Source: Anaerolineae bacterium (GTDB lineage Bacteria; Chloroflexota; Anaerolineae; 4572-78; NAK82). Taken from it: a stretch of 5,257 nt of DNA. Shown here piece by piece: positions 1 to 5,156 of this stretch. Under the pieces are notes generated by a model that did not search any database, was not told the DNA's origin, and saw only the letters and a list, made by a program, of their open reading frames with translations. The stretch spans positions 1 to 5,257 of the forward strand of contig JAUVPY010000238.1 in the NCBI GenBank assembly GCA_030598425.1. Reading direction: 5' to 3'. The position numbers and the translations under genes are program-made. Position 1 is the stretch's first letter. Each line of letters begins with the position of its first letter.

Positions 1-2
1 AC

Positions 3-530
3 GACGCGCTCTTCCTCGCGCTGCCGGAGGTGTACCCTGCCGCCGGAGATCTCATCTACACGCCTGCCGCCGATGTCAACGGCAGCGCCACGATCACCGT
101 CACCCTCACGGATGATGGCGGCACAGCCAACGGAGGCGTGGACACCGCGTCGCCTCAGACCTTCTCGATTACCGTCACCGCTGTCGAAGACCCCCTTACG
201 ATCTCGGACATTGCTGACCAAGCCATATCTATAAATGCCTCTACAGGGCCCATCTCGTTTACAGTGGGGGCAGAGGCAGCAGTCGTGGATAGCCTGACCA
301 TCACCGGCGAGTCTTCCAACCGGACGCTCGTGCCGCTCTCGTCCATTTCCTTCGCTGGTCAAGGAAAGACGCACACAATCACCATCACGCCTGCCTCAGG
401 TCAGATGGGGACGACAACCATCACAGTGACCGTATCCGACGGGATTTCATCTGCCAGCGACACCTTTGTCTTGACCGTGAGCGGGACGTCAACCCTGCGT
501 CTGCCGCTTCTGCTTCAATCCACCCCATAG
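3..530 (+). CDS. Secreted tandem Ig/cadherin-like repeat protein, C-terminal part (5' partial)
   Basis: The frame is open from position 3 with no stop upstream, so the gene starts before the window. A GTG at 30 falls inside a repeat and is not a credible start. The visible 175 residues contain the end of one beta-sandwich repeat (the [20 protein letters not shown] stretch, then a D-D-G-G turn and a TFSITVT strand). A second, complete repeat follows, beginning near [11 protein letters not shown] and ending near ASDTFVLTV. These match the composition of tandem-95/cadherin-like repeats found in very large extracellular bacterial proteins: rich in Thr, Ser, Val and Asp, with no cysteine. The protein ends in a short hydrophobic tail (LRLPLLLQ), resembling the LPL-type C-terminal tails common on secreted Chloroflexota proteins. 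Adhesion or surface structure is the usual role of such repeats, but no catalytic or binding module is visible here. It appears unrelated to the downstream redox operon, from which it is separated by transposase debris. Confidence 0.85.
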   Translation, partial: DALFLALPEVYPAAGDLIYTPAADVNGSATITVTLTDDGGTANGGVDTASPQTFSITVTAVEDPLTISDIADQAISINASTGPISFTVGAEAAVVDSLTITGESSNRTLVPLSSISFAGQGKTHTITITPASGQMGTTTITVTVSDGISSASDTFVLTVSGTSTLRLPLLLQSTP

Positions 531-532
531 GC

Positions 533-667
533 CCAAAGGTGGCGAAGGCCCTACAGACCTATCTAAAACGTTATGGGATTCGACACATTCGTAGTACGCC
601 CTAACACCCCATGACACAGGGAAAGATCGAGCGCTGGCACCACTCCATAAAGGGGTTTTTGCAGGTC
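533..667 (+). pseudogene. IS3-family-like transposase C-terminal remnant, interrupted by an in-frame stop
   Basis: Reading the frame through codon 539-541 gives VAKALQTYLKRYGIRHIRST, a proline, a TAA stop at 602-604, then HPMTQGKIERWHHSIKGFLQ. The second part is the highly conserved region around the catalytic glutamate of IS3-type (rve/DDE) integrases, usually written P-Y-H-P-x-T-Q-G-K-I-E-R-W-H-R. The stop sits exactly where the family has Tyr, so one TAC/TAT to TAA change explains it. Recognisable similarity ends near 667, and the N-terminal and central parts of the transposase, including the first two catalytic Asp residues, are absent. Similarity begins within a few bases of the stop codon of the repeat protein, so the insertion or its deletion endpoint lies at that gene's 3' end. 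It cannot encode an active enzyme. Family assignment is from motif recognition only. Confidence 0.8.
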
Positions 668-680
668 CCCTCGAAATGGT

Positions 681-721
681 ATATTTCAAATTCTGTACTC
701 GAGTGGAGCACATTGAAATAT
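681..721. repeat. Imperfect palindrome: 9-bp inverted repeat around a CTCGAG core
   Basis: ATATTTCAA at 681-689 is perfectly repeated in inverse orientation as TTGAAATAT at 713-721. Near the centre, 697-704 is an 8-bp palindrome (ACTCGAGT) almost concentric with the outer arms. The block lies just after the IS3-type remnant in sequence with no coding signal. It could be an insertion sequence end, a relic regulatory site or chance. There is no T-tract, so it is not an intrinsic terminator. Confidence 0.55.
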
Positions 722-727
722 GCTAGT

Positions 728-757
728 TGGGAGAGTAGATAGCGGGAGACTCTCCCA
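728..757. repeat. Perfect 9-bp inverted repeat (hairpin) with a 12-nt loop
   Basis: TGGGAGAGT at 728-736 pairs perfectly with ACTCTCCCA at 749-757, leaving a 12-nt loop. G-U wobbles could extend the RNA stem by two pairs outward. No run of T follows on the plus strand and no run of A precedes it, so a Rho-independent terminator is not supported. It sits 7 bp after the preceding palindrome, between two transposase remnants, which fits a relic of a mobile element end. The function is unknown. Confidence 0.55.
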
Positions 758-791
758 GTGTAATTACGACTGGAATATACTTTTTGGGGGT

Positions 792-1250
792 TTTATGCAA
801 AGAACCCCAAAATGCGATACGAGGTTTCGATGCCGAAACGGGAACGATAGTGTCGGTAAATGGTCTTGGGCATCCAGTCGAGACCGATGACAACGTCGTT
901 CCTTGCTTCGCTCTGCCTCGACAGGTGCGCTTTTGCATCGCAAGCATCTTGCCGTAGAATGGCTAATCGTGCTCATCAATCGCCGTTTCGACTCTGCGCT
1001 CTTGAAACTGTCGAGGCATGCGCGCCGCCAGGGCTTCATTGATCTCGTCTTCATGCTGGCGTAGTTGCTCAACGCTCAACTGGCGATTCAACAGTTCGCG
1101 TATCGTGTTGCCCGTGACGCTATTCTCCAGGTCTCGGCAAACAGCATCGATACTGATGCCATCGCTCGCCGCTTTCATGAGCACATCGTAGAGCATGGCG
1201 CTTGTGCAGATGTAGCCGTCTGTTTCCAACTGAGCAAATCGTGAACTACT
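792..1250 (-). pseudogene. ISH3/IS4-superfamily-like DDE transposase remnant, internally deleted, with stops and a frame change
   Basis: On the minus strand, from about 1250 to 966, a continuous frame reads a helical N-terminal segment. It includes LYDVLMKAASDGISIDAVCR, then GNTIRELLNRQLSVEQLR, then a basic stretch (R at the QERRVE segment) leading to AIDEHD. The last is the expected first-Asp motif of a PF01609-type transposase. A TAG at 963-965 then interrupts, and the same frame resumes as PFYGK, so an original AIDxHDQPFYGK with CAG changed to TAG is likely. In another frame, 894 down to 793, the sequence reads VVIGLDWMPKTIYRHYRSRF then GIETSYR. This contains the Y-x2-R-x3-E arrangement of the C-terminal catalytic Glu region of IS4-like enzymes, and it ends at a TAA (793-795). 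Only about two dozen codons separate the two regions, where an intact enzyme has well over a hundred, so the core has been deleted. The element is dead. The exact IS family is uncertain. Confidence 0.72.
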
Positions 1251-1280
1251 GAGTTTAGGTTTTCCGTTTCCCACACACAT

Positions 1281-1284
1281 GGAG
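1281..1284 (+). promoter_or_regulatory. Ribosome binding site for the tetraheme peroxidase gene
   Basis: GGAG at 1281-1284 lies 7 bases before the ATG at 1292. It is the only good Shine-Dalgarno match near the start and supports that ATG, which is also the first codon before the hydrophobic anchor. No convincing -35/-10 pair was recognised between the transposase remnant and this site. Confidence 0.7.
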
Positions 1285-1291
1285 TGAGCAC

Positions 1292-3337
1292 ATGAAGGAA
1301 ACCCATCCACTTTTTCGGATCGGCGGACCCCTGCTCGGAATAATCGTAGTGGTTGCGGTCGTTATGGGAGGCGTGAACCAGTTTCAGGCCGACTCCGACG
1401 CTCTCCGCAAGGAGGCCAAGATACTCGCCCTGGTCGGCGGTACGCAGGAGGAGGCCAGTGAAGCCGCCCCGGCTGCCGAGACACCGGCCAAAGAAGAGCA
1501 AGCCGACGCCGAGCAAGCGGCCGTCAGCCAGGAGTTTGCTGCGCCGCCGGGCGTCGTAGCCGCCTTCAACAATGCTGGATGCGCCGGATGCCATGTCGTT
1601 CCGGGTATTCCGGGAGCCAACGGCACAGTCGGTCCCAACCTGTCGACTATCGGCGCAGACGCAGCCAGCCGAATCGAAGGCGTGAGCGCGGAGGAGTACA
1701 TCCACCAGTCCATCCTCGACCCCAACGCCTTCATCGCCCCGGACTGCACCGGCAACCCCTGCCCCGCCGGTGTGATGTTGCAGTCCTTCGCCGAGACCTT
1801 GGACCCAGAGCAAGTGGACACCATCGTTGGCTATTTGCTCGTGCAGGGCACGGACGAAATGACGGCTCTGGCTGAAGCGTCCCCCGCCGCCCCCGTTGAG
1901 GTGAGCGCATCCCTGCCGCCGGAGTCGGTGCTGGAGCCTTTCGCAGACTTACCCAAGGGGACGGTCAGGGAAGCTCAGATCGCGCTGGGCAAGTATCTCT
2001 TCTTCGACAAGCGGCTGTCAGGCAATGTTTCCCTGAGCTGCGCCTCCTGCCATATGCCCGATCAAGCCTTCACCGACGGCCTGACCATGAGCCGTGGATA
2101 TCCGTCCACCGCCTACTTCCGCAATACTCAGAGCGTCTACAATACCGCCTTCGCGGACTACCGCTACTGGGACGGGCGCATGGACGGCGGCGATCTGCCC
2201 ACATTGGTGCGGGATCACCTGACCGAGGCCCACTTCATGAGCATGGACGGTCGCCTGATGGTGGAGCGCATGCGCCAGATTCCCGCCTACGTGACGCTTT
2301 TCGACAGCGCCTTTGGCGGCGAACCCAGCTTCGGCAAGGTGCTCAACGCCATCGCGGCCTATGTGTCCACCCTGAACTCGCTGCCCGTGGCCTATGACCA
2401 GGCCCTGGACGGCGACACGTCCGGTTTCAGTTCCGACGAACTGGCGGGCTACGAGCTGTTCACGGGCAAGGCCGGATGCAGCGAATGTCACAGCGGTCCA
2501 CTGTTAAGCGATGAGCAGTTCTACAACCTCGGCCTGGACCCGAGCCCACATCTCTTTGACGAACCGGAACGGGCGTTGACCTTCCGCCGCTTCTTCCGCA
2601 CCCTGGGCGTCCCCGACTACCGCAACCTGCGCGAAGATGCGGGGCTCTTTGCCCTGACCATGGACCAGGCGGACTGGGGCAAGTTCAACACCCCCAGCCT
2701 GCGGGAAATAGCCCGCACCGCGCCCTACATGCACGATGGCAGCCTGGCCGCGCTGGAGGATGTGGTGACGTTCTACAACGACGGAGGCGGCGAAAGCCAG
2801 ACCGCGGACCTGAAGCCTCTGGGACTCAGCGACGAGGAAATCGGCCAGTTAATCGCCTTCCTGGAAAGTCTGAACAGCGATTTGCCCGCAGTAGAAACCC
2901 CGACCTTGCCAGATTATGGCCTGTTGCCCCTGGGTGAAGCCGAACAGCCGGCAGAGGAAACCGCTGCAGAAGTGCCGGTCAATGAAACCCCCGCTGAAGA
3001 CACCGCGGCTGCAGCCCCGTCGGACGAAGCGATTGCCGCCATTACCAAGGGCGGCTGCGGCGCCTGTCACGTGATTCCCGGCATCCCCAATGCCGTGGGT
3101 GCGCTGGGACCAGACCAGTCCAATATCGGTGTGACGGCAGCCACGCGTATCGATGGCTATACCGCGGAGGAGTACATCCACGAATCCATCGTCGATCCAA
3201 ACACCTTCATTGCCCCCGAATGCCCGACCGGCGACTGCCTGCCCAACCTGATGACGCCGAACTTCAGCGAGACGTTGAGCGAAGACGAGATCAACACGAT
3301 TGTCAGCTACTTCCTCACCTTGGATAGCGGGAGATAA
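1292..3337 (+). CDS. Membrane-anchored tetraheme fusion: cytochrome c, MauG/CcpA-type diheme peroxidase, cytochrome c (IdrP-like)
   Basis: This 681-residue protein probably acts outside the membrane as a peroxide-reducing or electron-relay partner of the downstream Rieske/molybdopterin enzyme. Residues 11-28 form a hydrophobic segment after a short basic start, most likely an uncleaved anchor. An Ala/Glu/Pro-rich linker follows (51-80). A monoheme cytochrome c domain (about 86-187) has C97-x2-C100-H101 and a candidate distal Met162. The central diheme peroxidase domain (about 205-530) has C250-x2-C253-H254 and C396-x2-C399-H400, followed by the family's GKFNTPSLREIA, PYMHDG and VVTFYNDGGG stretches. 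A second acidic Ala/Pro-rich linker (546-577) leads to another monoheme domain (about 578-678) with C589-x2-C592-H593 and candidate ligand Met654. The two terminal domains are about half identical to each other. Ordinary CcpA/MauG proteins are about 330-400 residues with two hemes, so this is an extended form. It is the first gene of the operon, with 3 bases before the next. The fold and heme count are sure; the iodate-pathway role is inferred from neighbours. Confidence 0.9.
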   Translation: MKETHPLFRIGGPLLGIIVVVAVVMGGVNQFQADSDALRKEAKILALVGGTQEEASEAAPAAETPAKEEQADAEQAAVSQEFAAPPGVVAAFNNAGCAGCHVVPGIPGANGTVGPNLSTIGADAASRIEGVSAEEYIHQSILDPNAFIAPDCTGNPCPAGVMLQSFAETLDPEQVDTIVGYLLVQGTDEMTALAEASPAAPVEVSASLPPESVLEPFADLPKGTVREAQIALGKYLFFDKRLSGNVSLSCASCHMPDQAFTDGLTMSRGYPSTAYFRNTQSVYNTAFADYRYWDGRMDGGDLPTLVRDHLTEAHFMSMDGRLMVERMRQIPAYVTLFDSAFGGEPSFGKVLNAIAAYVSTLNSLPVAYDQALDGDTSGFSSDELAGYELFTGKAGCSECHSGPLLSDEQFYNLGLDPSPHLFDEPERALTFRRFFRTLGVPDYRNLREDAGLFALTMDQADWGKFNTPSLREIARTAPYMHDGSLAALEDVVTFYNDGGGESQTADLKPLGLSDEEIGQLIAFLESLNSDLPAVETPTLPDYGLLPLGEAEQPAEETAAEVPVNETPAEDTAAAAPSDEAIAAITKGGCGACHVIPGIPNAVGALGPDQSNIGVTAATRIDGYTAEEYIHESIVDPNTFIAPECPTGDCLPNLMTPNFSETLSEDEINTIVSYFLTLDSGR

Positions 3338-3340
3338 GAC

Positions 3341-4525
3341 ATGGAAAACCGATTCACAACCTTGCCGAAATTAGCGCAGAGACGCTGGGTTCTGGCGCTG
3401 GGCGTGGGCCTGGCCGCGGTCTTGGCTCTGGCCATATTCGCATCCGCGCCGGTTACGCCGGCGGCGGCTCAGGACGACATCCCGCCCCTGGCCCCGCTGC
3501 CGCCCGTCTCTGCGCCGTCGGACAATTCCGTCACTCCTGAAAAGGTGGAATTGGGCCGGCTGCTCTTCTTCGACCCGCGCATGTCCGGCGACGGTTCCAT
3601 GAGCTGCAATAGCTGTCACCCGGCCGCGACTGGATGGGGCGTACAGACGGCCATCTCCTTCGGCGGGCCGGGAACCAGCCACTGGCGCAACGCCCAGACT
3701 CTGCTGAACGTGGCCTACTACTCCAAGCTCAACTGGGACGGGGGCAAGAAGAGTATCGAACAGCAGAATGGCGGCGCTTGGGGCGGTGCGGTGGCCGGCA
3801 ATTTGGACAAGGCCCTGGCCGAGGAACGACTTGCCCAAATCCCGGAGTACGTGGAGCGTTTTCGGGATTTGTTTGGCTCCCAGTACCCGCTGTGGGACGA
3901 CGCGCTGCGGGCCGTAGCCACCTATCAACGCACCTTGGTCAGCCAGAACGCGCCCCTGGACGCCTACCTGGAGGGCGACGAAAGCGCCATCTCGGACGCG
4001 GCCAAGCGGGGCCTGGAACTGTTCAACGATAAGGCCGGGTGCATCAACTGTCACAATGGCCCGCTGGTCAGCGACGACCGCTACTACGCGCTGGGCGTGC
4101 CCCAGAACCCTGACTTCCTGGACAGCCCCCTCAAGCAGATCACCTTCCGCTACGAATTTGCGGCCAAAGGCGTGCCAGAGGAAGTCTATCGCACGGCCAG
4201 TGAGGATTACGGGTTCTACTTTGTGACTAAACAGGCAGAGGACATCGGCAAGTTCCGGACGCCCAGTCTGCGGGATATCTGCTACACTGGGCCCTACATG
4301 CACGATGGCGTCTTCCAGACGCTGGAAGAAGTGGTGACGTTCTACAATGCGGGCGGCGGCGACAATCCGAACAAGGATCCCCGCATTGTTCCCCTGGGCC
4401 TGAGCGAGGAGGAACAGGCGGATCTACTCGCCATGTTGGAAAGCCTGTGCGGCGATCAGGTGACCGACGAGTCACCCGAATTGCCGCCCTACGGTGAATT
4501 TGTGTTCCCGGATGAGGAGAAATAA
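3341..4525 (+). CDS. Exported diheme cytochrome c peroxidase, MauG/CcpA family (IdrP-like)
   Basis: This 394-residue diheme c-type cytochrome is predicted to reduce hydrogen peroxide, or act as a related MauG-type diheme oxidase, outside the cytoplasmic membrane. The N-terminus has basic residues (R14, R15), a hydrophobic core (about 17-35) and an A-A-A-Q site near 41-44, a good Sec signal with cleavage likely after A43. The mature domain contains LGRLLFFDPRMSGDGSMSC leading into heme motif C89-x2-C92-H93. The second heme motif is C234-x2-C237-H238. Family stretches GKFRTPSLRD, PYMHDG (318-323) and VVTFYNAGGG (331-340) follow. Tyr335 lies where MauG-like proteins have Tyr in place of the distal Met of classical bacterial peroxidases, by alignment from memory. 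Length is normal for the family. The ATG at 3341 follows a GGGAG (3329-3333) by 7 bases and the previous stop by 3 bases, indicating co-translation. It is a paralogue of the central domain of the preceding protein. Two such peroxidases beside a Rieske/Mo pair is the idrP1/idrP2 pattern; which is P1 or P2 cannot be told here. Confidence 0.92.
   Translation: MENRFTTLPKLAQRRWVLALGVGLAAVLALAIFASAPVTPAAAQDDIPPLAPLPPVSAPSDNSVTPEKVELGRLLFFDPRMSGDGSMSCNSCHPAATGWGVQTAISFGGPGTSHWRNAQTLLNVAYYSKLNWDGGKKSIEQQNGGAWGGAVAGNLDKALAEERLAQIPEYVERFRDLFGSQYPLWDDALRAVATYQRTLVSQNAPLDAYLEGDESAISDAAKRGLELFNDKAGCINCHNGPLVSDDRYYALGVPQNPDFLDSPLKQITFRYEFAAKGVPEEVYRTASEDYGFYFVTKQAEDIGKFRTPSLRDICYTGPYMHDGVFQTLEEVVTFYNAGGGDNPNKDPRIVPLGLSEEEQADLLAMLESLCGDQVTDESPELPPYGEFVFPDEEK
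4514..4519 (+). promoter_or_regulatory. Ribosome binding site for the Rieske gene, inside the end of the peroxidase gene
   Basis: GAGGAG at 4514-4519 lies 8 bases before the ATG at 4528, within the last codons (E-E-K) of the preceding gene, whose stop is only 2 bases before that ATG. This fixes the start and suggests translational coupling. Confidence 0.75.
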
Positions 4526-4527
4526 GG

Positions 4528-5145
4528 ATGACGAAACAAAATGTCGATGAAGTGAAAACCGGACGCAGCGATCTGGCCCCCGGCGAGGCCGAAAGCTGCG
4601 GTGCAACGGATCCCAAGCTTCTGGTAAACCGCCGCCAATTTCTCTTCGGCGCCAGTGCAGCCGTGACCCTGCTGGCTATGCCCCGCTGGATGGTGCAGCG
4701 AGGGATGCCGGCCCAGGTGCAGGCCCAGGTAGCCGAGTTCTCTCCTCAAGTCATCGCTAAGGTGAGCGAACTAAAAACTGGCGACGTTGTGGCATTCAAC
4801 TACCCGTGGGAGCACGCCAACTCGGCCAACTTCCTGGTGAAGCTGGGCCAGCAGGCCGGCGGCGGCGTCGGCCCGGACCAAGACATCGTGGCGTTCAACA
4901 GTTTCTGCACCCACCAGGGCGGCCCGCTGGCCGGCAAGTTCAACACCGAAGTCGGTGTGGCAGGCCCCTGCCCCCTGCATTGGACTACCTTTGATATGTC
5001 CCGTCACGGTATGGTCGTCAGCGGTCATGCGACCTTGGGGCTGCCCCAAATCCTGCTGGAGGCGGACGGGGATGACATCGTCGCCACCGGCGTGATGGGA
5101 CTCATTTTCGGCTACTACGACAATTCTGTCGATCCTACTGCGTGA
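4528..5145 (+). CDS. idrB/aioB: Tat-exported Rieske [2Fe-2S] small subunit of an arsenite-oxidase/iodate-reductase type enzyme
   Basis: This 205-residue protein is the electron-transfer subunit that pairs with the molybdopterin subunit encoded next. A twin-arginine signal is clear: N34-R35-R36-Q37-F38-L39 followed by a hydrophobic stretch (about 39-51). The Rieske cluster ligands are C127-T-H129 in SFCTHQGGPL and C148-P-L-H151 in PCPLHWTTFD. The C-terminal part (GMVVSGHATLGLPQILLEAD then GVMGLIFGYYDN) resembles the AioB/IdrB family end, where a G-LP-x-I-x-L stretch and a GLIYGR-like motif are usual. The two cysteines that form a disulfide in many Rieske proteins are Gly131 and Leu150 here. 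Length is typical of AioB/IdrB plus a somewhat long N-terminal extension (about 33 residues before the Arg pair). The position 2 bases after a peroxidase gene and 11 bases before the Mo subunit supports one enzyme complex. Distinguishing IdrB from AioB rests on the peroxidase neighbours and is an inference. Confidence 0.88.
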   Translation: MTKQNVDEVKTGRSDLAPGEAESCGATDPKLLVNRRQFLFGASAAVTLLAMPRWMVQRGMPAQVQAQVAEFSPQVIAKVSELKTGDVVAFNYPWEHANSANFLVKLGQQAGGGVGPDQDIVAFNSFCTHQGGPLAGKFNTEVGVAGPCPLHWTTFDMSRHGMVVSGHATLGLPQILLEADGDDIVATGVMGLIFGYYDNSVDPTA

Positions 5146-5150
5146 GGAGG
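5144..5150 (+). promoter_or_regulatory. Strong ribosome binding site overlapping the Rieske stop codon
   Basis: GAGGAGG at 5144-5150 overlaps the last two bases of the TGA stop (5143-5145) and lies 6 bases before the ATG at 5157. It is the strongest Shine-Dalgarno match in the window and fixes the start of the large subunit. The overlap fits coupled translation of the two subunits. Confidence 0.8.
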
Positions 5151-5156
5151 CGAAGC

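Noticed and set aside
782..812. Inverted repeat TTTTGGGG / CCCCAAAA (782-789 and 805-812) as a possible terminator
   Set aside because: On neither strand is the stem followed by a T-tract, and the block is explained by the C-terminal coding sequence of the dead minus-strand transposase.
860..1042. Plus-strand 60-codon open frame in the intergenic region
   Set aside because: It runs antisense to the recognisable transposase remnant, has no ribosome binding site that stands out and no known motif.
1200..1280. Promoter for the operon
   Set aside because: No convincing pair of -35 and -10 elements at proper spacing was found by eye, and promoters in this phylum are poorly defined, so none is called.
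963..1310. Minus-strand 115-codon open frame as an intact small gene
   Set aside because: Its sequence matches the N-terminal part of a transposase that continues as PFYGK after the stop, so it is a fragment of a pseudogene. Its first codons also overlap the start of the tetraheme gene.
1175..1824. Two minus-strand open frames (212 and 146 codons) across the start of the tetraheme gene
   Set aside because: They are low-complexity shadows of the plus-strand cytochrome domain. The N-terminal heme motif and anchor are clear on the plus strand.
2018..2491. Minus-strand open frame of 157 codons inside the peroxidase domain
   Set aside because: It is antisense to conserved peroxidase sequence, and its Ala/Val/His/Gly-rich composition is that of a codon-bias shadow.
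3371..4303. Long minus-strand open frame (310 codons) opposite the second peroxidase
   Set aside because: It lies wholly antisense to a gene with clear heme and family motifs. The translation is Val/Arg/Gly/Gln-rich with no recognisable domain, as expected for the shadow of a GC-rich gene.
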